Below, one piece after another: positions 48,901-60,618 of a DNA stretch of 64,000 nucleotides. The stretch is from Cyclina sinensis (taxonomy: Eukaryota; Mollusca; Bivalvia; Venerida; Veneridae): NCBI GenBank assembly GCA_012932295.1, contig JAAONU010000013.1, positions 46,328,627 through 46,392,626 of the forward strand. Direction: 5' to 3'. The notes under the pieces were generated by a model. That model was not told the DNA's origin and ran no database searches. It saw nothing but the letters and a program-made list of their open reading frames with translations. A program made the position numbers and the translations under genes. The stretch's first letter is position 1; every line of letters starts with the position of its first letter.

Positions 48901-50807
48901 GCTAATTGTTTGGGTCTTTCTTCTATCATAGATCTTGCTATTTTCAAGTATGTTTGGTTTTTGTCCAGAACCTTCCTCTTTTTCTGACTTGGGAAGTTGT
49001 ATATGACCTGTAAAAATGTTTAGTTTCATTGTTTAGGTAGAATTACATTCTCATATTATTTCATACATACATATTTTATACACACCTTAAGGAAATGCTT
49101 CAAAACATTTTAATTTGTTAATAAAATTTTCTGGTGTTCATGCACATATTAACACAGCCTTATAAAGCACAGTTAACATGAAGCCCCGAATGAGTATTTC
49201 AGGGCAAATCATTTTACATCTGTATGAACACTAAACAAATATAAGTTTCTTTTTATTTTAGTGATACTGTAGCAACAGACAGGAAATGTAAAGTGATTAT
49301 GTGCCTGCTATATTTAAAAAAAAACTACCTGTATTTCAGTCGATAACATATGAGCAAAAATTTTGAAGAAAAGTGAAATTTAATATTGAATGGAATTGAT
49401 TAAGCTTATGATAATAAATGTGAAAGTACCAATTGAAATTGTTAATAATTAGATCTTGTTACAATATCCGTTTTTATACAAAAACTGACATTTTGATATC
49501 CATCTTCTGGCAATAAAACAAGTTCAGGTGCATAACTGTCTTTTAGCAGTTATCGTAATGCATAAAATATTTTGAATCTAAAATTATCTAAAAAAAAATT
49601 TGGTAATTTTTGTCTTGAAATCATCATCTGAACGCACCATTTAGCTCATTTTTTTAGAGAGAATGGACCGGAAACTCCCTATTTCAACCCTGTGTAAATT
49701 GTAATAGTTACATTGTGCATCCCTGTAAATTTATGTACATTTGTTTAAGATGTGCTTTAAGGAAATTCTAAATTAAGATCAGGTTTTCAAAAGAAACTTT
49801 TTTCTAATCAAGTTTGTTTAGCTCAATTTAGCACGCAGTGCTCATGTGAGCTTTTAGGATCAGTGGTCGTCCATCGGCGTCCGTCATCTGTTGTCCACAG
49901 TTACATCAAAGGACATCTCCTCTGAAACCAGCAGGCTAGATTTGGTAAAACTTACTCAAATGGTTCTGGTCCATTGCAGAACTGGGCCACAGGAGCTAAA
50001 TATAGCTTTAAAAAGTTAAAATTTTAAGAATCATTTTCTCTGGAACTGCAAGGCCTAGAGCTGAGATATTTGGTATGTAGCATCATCTATTGGTCCTCTA
50101 CAAAATACTTTCAAATAATGCATATGGGGTCAATACTGACCCTGCCCAAGGGGTCATTTGATTTTTTTAACAATTTGCATAAGAAAAACAAAACTTAAAA
50201 AATCTTCTTGTCAGTAACCAGAAGGCCTAGTGTTAAGATGCTTGATGTGCAACCAGGCCTAATAGACCTCTTAATCCAAGTTTGTTGAAATCTCGTTCCT
50301 TGGGTCAAAATTGGCTCGGCCCCTGGGGTCACCGAATCTAAAAGTAGATTTTTTTACTTTTCATCATAGAGCCTTTAGTTATCATATTTTACATAGGTTT
50401 CTATAGGCAAAACTTTGAAAAACTTCTTGTCTGAAACCACAAAGCCTAGAACGTAGATATTCTTTATGGAACATCAGCTAGAGGTCTTCTACCAAGTTTG
50501 TTCAAAAATTGGCTCTACCCTGGGGGTCACTTGAATTCATATAGATTTATATAGGGAGAATCTTAAAAAAGCTTCTGATGCTCAACACAAGACCCAAAGG
50601 AAAAATATTCAGGTGAGCAATCTAGGGCCATCGTGACTCTGTTGTTTTCAGTTGGGTCAGTTATGATTGCCAACATTTTATCTCCTGCAATACTGATCTG
50701 TTAAATAATTTAAAACTAATAAAAAAAGTCTTTATACTCACTTGACATAAATCTTGAGATGTATCAGGTGTAAGACAAATTTTCTTTTTGGCACCAACTT
50801 TTTCTCC
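45921..50807 (-). CDS. DUF6589-like protein with C2H2 finger, probable Academ-type transposase (5' end incomplete)
   Basis: Three exons are seen, complement of 50742-50807, 48871-49007 and 45921-48636, with GT/AG borders. The joins keep frame for 972 codons before TAA. The first exon starts at an acceptor (TTTTTAAG), so 5' exons are missing; a Met-rich candidate near 50962 does not join in frame. The centre, ERKVFGGDVLTNERAYQA then GTLYQLKCLLDRRDV and HIIAATCHYFGM, resembles the DUF6589 family of fungi and invertebrates as I remember it. Near residue 710 is a C2H2 finger (YKCPHGNCEKSY, then FHWLKRHLKEKH). His-rich MLHFHQGHHIKYRLWMWRV follows. Pairing with a helicase suggests an AcademH-type DNA transposon. 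The catalytic triad was not assigned, and the transposase role is an inference. Confidence 0.7.
49815..50650 (+). repeat. Tandem-core element in the intron of the DUF6589-like gene
   Basis: The head (AGCTCAATTTAGCACGCAGT, then GGCGTCCGTCATCTGTTG) and monomers near 170 bp match the complete element at 32831-34845 (CTTCTTGTCAGTAACC, CAAGTTTGTTGAAATC). The tail reads CAGGTGAGCAATCTAGGGCC then a decayed palindrome and TGTTGTTTT. It lies wholly between two exons and leaves both splice sites intact. Confidence 0.75.
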
Positions 50808-51477
50808 CTTAAAAATAAGTTAGTCTATTTTATTGATATTTTAACAGATGAGGTGTTTCAATCATGTATGATAATCATAACAACACTTGTTAAATATAAT
50901 TTACTTTACTTAAGAGAAACAAGCTGAAATGTTTTTAGCCTTGAGTAAGCATCTGCATTGGTGGCCATCTTGCTGATTAATTGTTTCACTTATCTGTGGT
51001 ATTACTTGTAATTAACAGATTATATGACCCAAGGACCATAATGTCAGCTCGCATACATGCTCATTAGGGTTAGTAATCATATAGCACCATTTCAAGAAAA
51101 CAATTTATATTGTTTCCCCCTGTGCATGTAGATGGAGTCTGTGTACTTTCTATGTCTTAGTAATTGTTAATTATATTTGTAGAGAAGTTGGTTCAATAAA
51201 CAGTCTGAATATCTTGGTTTGATAACAAACAAATTTGTCAAAGAAATTCTGAAATTATTACCATTGAATTACTGAAAGTTAGAAAAGAGTCCTTAGGCAC
51301 TCTGGCTTTGTTTTAATGCAATTTTCAATGAACATTGTAACAATATGAATGGGTATCCAGCTCAGCATAGTAGATAACCAGTGAAATAGCAAAAGGCACT
51401 TCATAGTTATAAACTTAGAATATCCAGAATAGCTATAATTTACTGTGCCTGCTCAACAACTAGCCTACTTTAAAACC
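50808..51477. other. DNA between the DUF6589-like gene and the MULE
   Basis: This should hold the missing 5' exons, the promoter and perhaps the outer end of the putative Academ element. On the minus strand AGATGGCCACCAATGCAG (near 50965) is a good start context opening about 20 codons, but no donor there joins in phase to the exon at 50742-50807. No paired terminal inverted repeat was found. Confidence 0.35.
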
Positions 51478-51486
51478 GAATCAAAC

Positions 51487-51650
51487 GAGTGTATATCAAA
51501 ATCCCCTTGATCATAATCCCCTTGGTTGAAAAATGACATAGTGATCGAAATCCCCTCAACAGAAATGACAGGGTGTTCATAATCCCCTTGATGGATAGTC
51601 AAAATCCCCTTGGCAAAAATGATGGGGTGGTCAAAATCCCCTCAACTTGT
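51487..51650 (+). repeat. Left terminal inverted repeat of the MULE
   Basis: Built of repeated phrases TCAAAATCCCCTTG, ATCATAATCCCCTTG and GAAATCCCCTCAACAG, alternating with AAAAATGACAGGGTGG-like phrases, a tandem structure inside the terminal repeat. Confidence 0.88.
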
Positions 51651-52305
51651 GAAAAACAACCCCCTTTACTCAATATTCTTTTTCCTTTGATCTTTTGTCA
51701 CTCCAGCTAAACTATTGTGTTACATAAAGAAATGTTGCAAACAGCAGTTACATTGAGTAGAGGAAAGAGTATGGAGTATACTTTAGCAATAAAATATTTG
51801 GAGACCGTGATTGTATTGATTAGGGGGAGCTGATTAGGGGATCAATGTGTCTGCTTTTGTAGACTTTTGCGATGGAGACAATAAAGATCTTTCTAATACA
51901 TAATTGGTCTGGGTAAGATGTATTTTAAAAAGGATTTCATTTCCTGGTTCCTTCATAATAAAGTTTGAACATAAAAATAAAGTTGACCTCATGTTGGTGC
52001 AAACATGTTGTTTTTCATTCAGCATAAAATATACATTTGTACTTCAATATTTGTCTATTTTTTTAACCAATGAATTTAAGAAAACATGGTACGAATATAT
52101 AATTTTTTAAATCTCAAATTTCTTTATAATACTCCAATGTTGTCATTTTCATGTTAATATAAAGCTCACTGATGTAATTTTCAGACAGAAACATGCCTAT
52201 AGAAACATAGGCCTAAAACCAGACATAATATTTCACTCTTATTTATTTTCTGACAGCACATTTTACATATGTTAGCACATTCACAGAATTTACTTAGCAC
52301 CGACA

Positions 52306-54515
52306 TTATTTTATTCTGATAATCTGTCCCAGAGCACCCAAGAAGTCTTCAAGGGATTTAATGCCACTTGCGTACTGTGAGCACAAAACTTTCAGTCTCT
52401 GCTGGTGAGCTTTAGTGGCCTTCTTCACTCGTTTCTGTAGAAGTTCACCACGATTACATCTCAGAATTTCAGCTGCCACCATTTTTGCATCCTTTTCAAC
52501 ACATTTCACAACTGTCCAAAGTGAAGGATTTGAATGTCCAACAAGGTGCTTAAACCCATTGTTCCAAGATTCACACTGGTTATTTGTTCTGTCCTGGTCA
52601 GTCATTGTGGCACTGTGCACATTCCAAATTGGTGGAGGAAATCTTGGAGAGGAGCGTCGGAACCTCATATTTCCATTAGCAGTGATGACTGCGCGAAAGG
52701 ATCCATTTACATAGTTGGAGTCAAAATACTCAACCAGACACTGTAGATGATCTGGGGCCTGTTCACGTAGTAACGTCAAGCCTTCTTGCACATCGCTGCA
52801 TGGAAGAAACGCCAGACCGTCAAGCTTTCCGCAGAAGGATTTCACATCATCATCATTGTTGTAGTCAGACTGAAGACCCTCTGCTTGCACTCTTCTCCAA
52901 GTAGCTTGAGTTAGATGGTAAAAACATCCCTAGATGGTGTAAAAAAAAGGTTTTAATATGCTGTTTAAATAGTCTTTTACATATTATAAAACAATTAAAC
53001 AAGAATATGAATTATATAAAGTTAGTTAAAGGCTTGTATAATAATATTATTACCTGGATATGAATGTTGCTGGCCAATACAGTTCTCACAGCATTGTGTA
53101 TAGCTATCTCATAGTCTGCCATAATGTGCTCTGGGTTAGGTCGGATACCTCGCTGCAGACAGGCATCTAGTAGGGCAGTCAGCATTTCTTCATACACCAG
53201 CTGTTGCTTTGACGGAAGGAGTGCGTAGACAACTGAAACACAGGATTCACCTAAAGGTACACGGATGACAAAAAGTTGTTGGAACTGAGAGGGCGCTGTA
53301 GAGTGGGTGCCATCCATAAACCATCTGGATGCACTATCTAGGAGGCGAAGACCGTCATTAGTGGCGAAGATGAGAATACGGTTGTCTGGAGACTCGTTGT
53401 CGTAGATGACATTACTTGCAAACTCAACAGGGAAAGGAACAGGAACATCTCTGATTGTTGATGGGTTCTTAGGTGCTGTTCCTCTCTTGGCGCGTCTCAC
53501 AGTTTGCTTCAAACTCTTGACGGAACTGGCAGCAATAACCTGAAGTAAAAATAAAGCAACAGTTTTCATGCACTCAATTCAATTATTTCATTTTCCTATT
53601 TCACAGTTGTTTGTCTGGCCTTTGTGTCTGTACATTCTGGGCATTTAACATATTCATCAGTATTGTCATTATATCATTAATATCATCATTAAAAGTAATC
53701 TTACTAATATAAATTTCCAAAGTGGTTTATTTCATGAGAAGGCCCATGTGCATTTTACAGGGCATGTTGAAATTTAAAAAAGAACAATTTTGAAATTTAC
53801 AGGATTTCTATGAATCTTATTTATTAACTCACCTCTGTAGGCTGCAGTGATAATTTATCTGTTACTATCTGTCCGGGTTTACCACGGTTAGCTTCAGCAG
53901 ATGCTTTTATCTCACTGCGGACTTTAAGTGCCTGCATTGCAAATTTGTCAGGAGCATGACTGTGCGCGGTTTCAGATTTGACAGAAGACACCTAGAAATA
54001 GAACATAAAGTTAGCATGCTGAAATTAATTATTACCTATTATAATTAAGATTTATGCATACTTTTATTATGATGTGCTTTATGTCTCCATTAATATTTTC
54101 ATGTAATCTCTTTTGCTTTACATAAAAAGAGTGCTATACAAAGGTTAAAAAAAATAATAAGACGAAAAAAATTAATTCAGGCATAACTTGCACAATTGAT
54201 ACATATTAGTTTATCTCATGTTCAGTTCCTCATCTTCAAATTTTGTTTCCAAAATAATATTCTAACAATGACCTCAATTATAACTGAGCTACACTCAAAT
54301 AAAATATAAATCAGTATTCAAATTTAAATGTACCAAATGATTATTATTGATTATATACTTACATGTAAATCAGTAGTCAGTGCACCTTTACAGTTCAGAC
54401 CAATTCTCTGAGAGCATTCCCACCGCATTGAGGACTTATTTTCATTTTTCTTTGTGTAGGCATAACCTTCATACAGAAGCTTACGAGAACCTTTGTTACT
54501 TGTAATGAATTCCAT
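52306..54515 (-). CDS. MULE transposase with N-terminal FLYWCH zinc finger (four exons, apparently intact)
   Basis: Exons are complement of 54363-54515, 53833-53991, 53054-53539 and 52306-52929. All introns are GT/AG and all joins are in phase, giving 473 residues. Exons 1-2 encode a FLYWCH-type finger: SSMRWECSQRIGLNC, then SETAHSHAPD (W-x-C...C...H-x-H). Exon 3 holds the start of the MULE catalytic core: SRWFMDGTHSTAPSQFQQLF with the first Asp, CVSVVYALLPSKQQ, and HIMADYEIAIHNAV with the second Asp. Exon 4 starts GCFYHLTQATWRRVQAEGLQ, the CxxH block, and has NNQCESWNNGFKHLV, whose Glu is the likely third catalytic residue. The protein should act on the element's own ends. The start ATG opens MEFITSNKGSRKL, conserved in the second copy at 62219. 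No internal stop or frameshift. Confidence 0.9.
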
Positions 54516-54985
54516 TTTGGGTATTCATGTCTATTGCAGAGAGCCATCATATTATATACCCAACAAAATAACAGTTTGCAGTTAAGTAAAACAAAGATGA
54601 AGTAATTTTAGATAGCAAACTGCAATTAATAGCCTCATTTTAAGTTATTATCTGGAAAGATCTAAAGCTAGTGTGCAACAAATTTGCCTTTAAAGGTGTT
54701 TATCATTGCAAAGATTAATTAATTGTTTGTTACATATAACTATAATTGCAATGATTAATTATAATCAACTATCATTTATTTGTTTGTATTTTACAATTTT
54801 CTCAGCAATAATAACATCAATAAAGGGTGTCATTATTAACTGGCTGTGACAAACATACACCTTTTAATTGTTTGTATGCTTTTCTCTTTTTTTCAGCAAT
54901 TCTTGAAGCAGTTGGTTCTTAAATTCATTGAACTAAAAAGAAAAATAAGAAAAAAATCTTAAGAAATTTCCCAACCATTTCACAT

Positions 54986-55147
54986 TATTTGAGGGGATTT
55001 TGACTACCCACTGAGGGGATTATGACCACCCCTTTATTTTTGCCAAGGGGATTATGATAACCCTGTCATTTCTGTTGAGGGGATTTCGATCACTATGTCG
55101 TTTATCAACCAAGGGGATTATGATCAAGGGGATTTTTAGCGTCCCCC
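54986..55147 (-). repeat. Right terminal inverted repeat of the MULE
   Basis: Complement of the left repeat. The outer 100 bases match closely except for the first 15 or so. The inner 60 bases have the same phrases in a different order, suggesting internal slippage or unequal exchange. Confidence 0.88.
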
Positions 55148-55159
55148 GAATCAAACAAA

Positions 55160-57285
55160 TATAAGTCAAATTTCATATCTTGGGGTTTTGATCTGTACCA
55201 CCAAAGTTGTTCTTAAGTAGAGAAATACTTCAGTAATGTCTTTTTGGTAGTGGCCGCTTCAGTTCAGTTTTGTAATCTTGTTTTAATGCCCCCGGCATCT
55301 AGTGATTGAACCGTCTGTCCATACGTCTGTCCGGTTAACTTGTTTCGGCAAGTTGGATATTTCTCAGTTTCTACAAAGAGCAGTGGCATGAATGTATACA
55401 CACTTAACAGTGCACAGGTCATGGCTCTGACAATATACATAACTGGCTACCTTTTTACTTGGAAACTTCCCTTTTGTATTTATTAGCAGTGAGCTGATAC
55501 TTAACAGTACAAAGGCCATGATCCTGTCAAGATGAAAAAATCAGTTAGTTGGATTTTTGTTAACTTTCAAGTACAAAGTTGTGGCCTTGAAAAGTTAAAT
55601 AACTGTTGTAACATTTTTTCTTGAATAATTTGCTCTTTATAATCTTAGATTGTAAGTTACTTAACTTGATTTTTATGTCAAAATCTTTTCATGTACATGC
55701 ACCAGTAAGTTATTTCCATACTAACTTGTGATTTCAGTTGCTGTCACTATACATTTGTATCATGACAAACTATACTACCGAGGGCATATGTGTTTTCTGA
55801 ACACAGCATTGTAAACAATATGTTGACTGGTTTACTGATAACGCTATGTGTACCACGCTGCTGTATATTGGAAAATGAGACCCAGTCTAATTATACCTTG
55901 ACCTTAGTATTGGAAAGTTTTATTGTTTGTATATTGTCAGTTTGACACTTTAAGCAGTTGCAGTTATTAAGCTGTTAATTGCCAGGCAGATAAGGCACAC
56001 ATCAAAGACACAAGGGAGACTAGAAACTGGTAATTACTGTACTTCCACTGCCACAAAGCAATACAGACCTCGAAAGATTGTGCTGTACTGTTATATCAAA
56101 ACTGTCAAAAGTCAAATGAACCATAGCCTGTCGACTAGGACTCTGAATGTATTGTTGTGCATGAAATTCTGTTGCCAACTGGTATGACATCCATGTAACC
56201 AAGGAACTGTGTGGTGTATTGGAAAAGGCATGCGTCAAAAGGGAGAGTGTGAAGAGTAAAAAAAAAGGTAGCAATGTTCAACTTGAGTGTAAATAAGACA
56301 AATTTGACTGTTAACTGATAAAGGTAGAGTGACTATTCAGTGTAAATAATGAATATTTACTGTTTATTTTTGATACATATTAAACCGATAACATTTTTTT
56401 TCTGTTTTCAATACATTTTTGAGCATCTGTACTGGACAATGCCTGAAATAATGTTGTGTCAGTAAATCTCCCACTTGACAGACCCAATCTCCCTACTTTC
56501 TGAGCCAGATCTCCCTACTTGGCACCGGGAAAAGTTCACATGTATGAATACAGCTACCCCAGAAATGCGCTTTGTTTTAAGTACGAAATAAGATTGCATA
56601 TTAATTTAATTGTTAATAGTATTCATACATACACTACCTTAAAGTTCAGTCCTGTTTTTAAGAATTCACATATTTAAAAGTGGAAGTATTATATGTATAA
56701 TATCAAGCGGCATACATGCATGGTTTTCCAACCAGTCTTTATTAATGTTTAAACTAGCTTTTTTAAACATGCCATTTTGTCCTTTGTGGAGGTCAAGTTT
56801 TGGGATCAGCACATCTTTAAGCAATGTTAATGAGAGAAAAAATGCCTCTCTATTGCCTACATGAACTTTTAGGAAAATGACAAAGTATAAAAAAAAAAGG
56901 CTATGTACATATATGAGGAACATGAAATGACATAATATACAACATACTGCATAACTATGGTCTTATGAAAGGCTGTTTTAATGCTAAGACTACTTGCAAG
57001 TATCAAAATCAAAAATCACTAATGAAAAAACAGGAAGTGTCACTGAAAAGGTTTCCAAAAGAAAGGCTTGAAGAGAAATAATATTACCTATGTTATTGAA
57101 TTAGAACAAACCAGAAAGATTTAATCTTTGAGATATTCAGCATATCAAAAATAAACATCTTCAAAGGGGGGCATAAAAATCAATACTTCAAAAGATACCA
57201 TCAACATTAAATAATTCTTAAAACTGAAGTAAAAAAAAGAACATCAAAGCATGTTTCAGTCCCAGTCATTGTTTTGGTTTCAGTT
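55160..57285. other. Intergenic DNA between the MULE and the OB-fold gene
   Basis: No gene recognised. The patch at 55285-55340 (ATGCCCCCGGCATCTAG then GTCTGTCCATACGTCTGTCC) is a short relic of the ATGCCCC-headed repeat family. At 56465-56530 the phrase (A/T)CTCCCTACTT repeats two or three times, an iterated short repeat of unknown type. Confidence 0.4.
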
Positions 57286-57291
57286 TTTTCT

Positions 57292-60200
57292 TTACAATTT
57301 TGACACACTAAGTGTTTTACTTCCCCTTATTGAAACAGATAATTTCAAGGGGCCAGTTGTTGCCATTTCAATATCAGGGGTAGGGTTTGTCTCCGTTGAT
57401 AAGGCTGCTTGCAAGAGCTCTGAACTGACAGTCATACATGTTGAGTTATCTAAAAACAGCTCTGCCTGATTGCCCTCCACATTAATTCCTTCCACAGTAA
57501 TCAATCTATCCATTTGTGGAGCTTCACATTTCTATGAAAAATAAAGCATAAAGAAACATTTAGCATTCTTCCTTGGTGTAGATATTTGGAAGACTAGTCC
57601 AAAAACAGCAATTAATATTTTAAAGAAAAAAAGCATGTGATGGCTAAATAATGAAAATGCACAGAATCTAAATTAATTAAGTTACGTAATGCCTTAATTT
57701 TATTTTAGAAATGAGAAAAAAAATATCCAAATCGAGAATATACATGAATGATAATTGAAAAATCAGACAGGCTCAAGTTTAAAGATATTTCATAAAATTT
57801 AACAACAATAAGAATTAAGTGAAAAGTTATCAACAAATTTTAATACTTGCCATCATTTCAAATATTTCATTTACATTGTAAGGAAATTACATTAATGAAG
57901 TTTCTTTATGTGAATCAAATATTTGAAAAGAAGGCGAACATTTAAAACCATAATTGTGAATAGGATACAACATAAAAAAATATATATATTTAAATATACA
58001 GTAAACTCCAGTTATAATGATCAGCACGGGACATTCAAAATTTGTTCCTTATGTTCGGAGTACGTTGTAAGCATATAACAAATTAGTTCCTTATATCAGA
58101 CGTTTTTATAGCCAACTATGGTTTTTATAACAAACTGATTGTTTAACATTGTCCTCTATTTTGAAGAGTATTTGATTAAGAAATGTAACTTGTGCCAGTT
58201 TGTGATTGTTATTTCCCTCGGATTTATTCATTAAAGAAGAACTAAAATAATTTTATATAACACATTATTCGCATGTTGTATACAATTATAAACAATTTAT
58301 GAAACATCTTTCCATGTTGCAAATGCGTATCTTATGGAGAAAAGCACATTTATTCCTAGGTCTCTCTGTCTATCATACGACTGAAGCAAAAGAAACCATG
58401 CACAAGTACGAGAAAGTCATAAAGAAGGACTTATATTACGATGAAATTAAAGCTAGCGATTTTAAACAAGTAAATGTCTTTAAAGTACATGTAATAGTGA
58501 CCATCTTGATTTAATACATGTACAAGTTTATTAAAACTTTATTTACTTTTTAATTTCAGGTAAATATTATGTTTCATCCATATTAATTATGACATGTTTT
58601 ACACATTGTAAACAAATTCGCACCTCCTGTATAGGGGCTTTGTCACACACTAATTGATGTTATTGTTACGTATAAAGCTGTTCAAAATTTGCTTATCGAA
58701 TCATAATGTTGTCTGCCCAGGTCACAAGGTTGTAAAACCGGTGTGGTGTTTGACGGAAAAATCATACATTAATACTGAACATATTATGTTTCAAGAGTGA
58801 GTTGCATGTCAAGAAAGATTGAGACTTCTTTTTCATTGCAATTACTTAAACTAGCACTATGCACAACTGAGAATTAATGGTAAGTGAAAAATTGAAATTC
58901 AAAATAACCATATATTTTGTAACAGCTGTGCATAAAATGATATTAAATATTGTTTCATCAAAATTGTAGCATGAAAATATAAATAAACAGAAGGATAGAG
59001 GTGCATTTCACCTTCAAAATATAAAAAGGGTGGGGCAGTCTTTTTTATATTTTGACAAATTTTATTCTTTAATTTTAGAAGATAACATTGTTTTTTATTT
59101 GTCATTATTTATGGCAAACTTTTTAAATATATAGCAGGTACAGCCCACATTTTGCAATGAAAATCGGCATAGTGCCACTTTAATATATCATTAACTTTCC
59201 CCTGAATTTTACTTAAAAAAAAGGCGTTATTTTGATTCAAGCATTGATCAAAAAAAAATATCTAAAGCAAAAGTATCAACTGCATGAAATAATTTAAATA
59301 TATATGATTATTCATGTTATATTGATGATTAGTACTTGTGGTAAAGACATTTTTAAAATAAAACTAAATTTAACTGTAAATATGTACTAACCGTTATAGT
59401 AAATACTGAAATAATAGCTAATACATGCAACCAGTTTTTAGTCCGTGCTGATGAAAACGAAAGTAGAAAATACGGGATTTATTCATAGGTAGTCCATATT
59501 TAAGAGTATGTAATATCCGTGCAATTTTCTATGTTTTTTTCTAAATTGGGACTAAAATATGGGTTCCTTAAAAGCAATAATTCCTTATAACCCTGTTTAT
59601 TATAACCATATGTTTTTATATTGAATAAAGAAGGACAAATTCGGGCCAAAAATATTTGTTCCATATAACCGGAGATTCGCTATAACCATGTTCGCTATAA
59701 GTTTACTGTATATTGTTTCTGTTCCATCAAACAGGTAACAAAACTGTTTTAAGTTTTTAAAGATGGAACAATATGCAATAAACAAGAGCAAAGAGGTTTA
59801 CAATGTATTCTTACCTTTACTTTTGACTTTACTGTTGTTGATAAAGTTGTTTGGTTATTGAATTGATTTGTAACGACATCAGTAATTGTTGCATAATCTC
59901 CAGGCCTAACTTCTGCCACAGCACACTCTCTCCATAGAGTTACTTTTCCCTGCCCAGAGTCATCCTCAAGTGTTATTGTCTTTATAGTGACAGGGTCACC
60001 TTTCACTTCTACTGTTTTTTTCTCGTCTTCCTGTATCAAGTTATACAAAATGACATGCTGTAAATAATTGTTAAGATTTTAGTGTTCCTAAAGTTTTCTT
60101 TGGATTTGAACAATATCTACATGATGAAAGACATTAAAATATATATATATAACAAGAAAAGTGAATATGAACAGTGAATAATTCAAATCAAAGATTTATA

Positions 60201-60618
60201 AACAATATAATTCACTGGATTTTTTGGGTAACAAAGAGAAATGGTTGCCCTCTACCATATACCTTCATGTGAAAACACATACCTACCCCATGTTAAAATG
60301 TTCCCAAAAAACAATATACATTGCAAGAAATGCATGGGTTGTGAATAAGCTGAAAGCAAAAAACATGAAGCTAATTCTTACCTGAATAATTTTGGCTGTC
60401 ACCGCAACCCGCCTTTTCACTGGTGACTCCAAAGCCAGCTTAATTGACATAACATCAGCTGGTGGCGGCAACACCAGGAGTTTCCCTTGGTTTTTATGTT
60501 CCTCTGGAACTTCTATGGGTGTTGCCATAAAGGCTTTACTGGCACTTGTTACAACCATTGATTTTACCCCTTCATCTACTCTTCTTACAATATTGTGCAA
60601 GACCACAGTTTGACCAAC
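57292..60618 (-). CDS. OB-fold, RPA-like single-strand-binding protein (three exons seen, 5' incomplete)
   Basis: Exons are complement of 60382-60618, 59815-60030 and 57292-57531, all phase 0 with GT/AG borders, giving 230 codons to TAA. Exon 1 begins at an acceptor (TAAATAAG), so upstream exons are missing. VGQTVVLHNIVRRVDEGVKS looks like the end of a first OB fold. Exon 1's end plus exon 2 form a second: RRVAVTAKIIQ, TIKTITLEDDSGQGKVTLWR, VRPGDYATITDVVTNQFNNQ, then TLSTTVKSKV, the strand order of RPA-type OB domains (LxDxSGxxxVTLW, GDxxxIxxVxxNxFN, LSTT). Exon 3 (DRLITVEGINVEGNQAELFL) may be the next domain. The likely role is nucleic-acid binding; host or mobile-element origin is open. Intron 2 holds a pogo-like element, and a truncated MULE lies just upstream. 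Confidence 0.65.
57667..58590 (+). repeat. Direct repeat, copy A (in intron 2 of the OB-fold gene)
   Basis: The sequence is identical to 63077-64000 except for two substitutions (57936 G/A and 58372 A/G), an offset of 5410 bp. It includes flanking DNA outside the pogo-like element, so it is a segmental duplication and not a second insertion. The second copy reaches the window edge, so the true length is unknown. Confidence 0.92.
57999..59708. mobile_element. pogo/Tigger-like TA-target element in the OB-fold gene intron
   Basis: The left end CAGTAAACTCCAGTTATAAT and the right end, complemented, CAGTAAACTTATAGCGAACA share the CAGTAAACT...TTATA form of pogo/Tigger ends, and both are bordered by TA. 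Phrases such as TTGTTCCTTAT and GGTTATA recur inside both ends. The 1.7-kb interior has no transposase. A 71-codon open stretch (58299-58514) is kept open in both copies of the duplication but matches no family I know. Confidence 0.75.

Larger units (their letters stand above)
51487..55147 (-). mobile_element. Complete FLYWCH-MULE DNA transposon with 9-bp target duplication
   Basis: The element spans 3661 bp and is flanked by GAATCAAAC on both sides (51478-51486 and 55148-55156). Its inverted repeats are about 160 bp. The left starts GAGTGTATATCAAAATCCCC; the right, complemented, starts GGGGGACGCTAAAAATCCCC. They are nearly identical for the next 80 bases and then carry the same modules in rearranged order. 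A duplication of 9 bp is typical of Mutator-like elements. It holds one spliced transposase gene on the minus strand. Nothing in the ends or gene is visibly broken. Confidence 0.92.

Noticed and set aside
50960..51000. First exon of the DUF6589-like gene starting MATNADAYSRLKTFQ
   Set aside because: Good start context, but the only nearby donor gives the wrong phase for the next exon, so it is left out of the gene model.
56020..56274. 84-codon frame with a hydrophobic N-terminus resembling a secreted peptide
   Set aside because: No family likeness, no supporting exon neighbours or homologous copy; hydrophobic stretches arise easily in AT-rich DNA.
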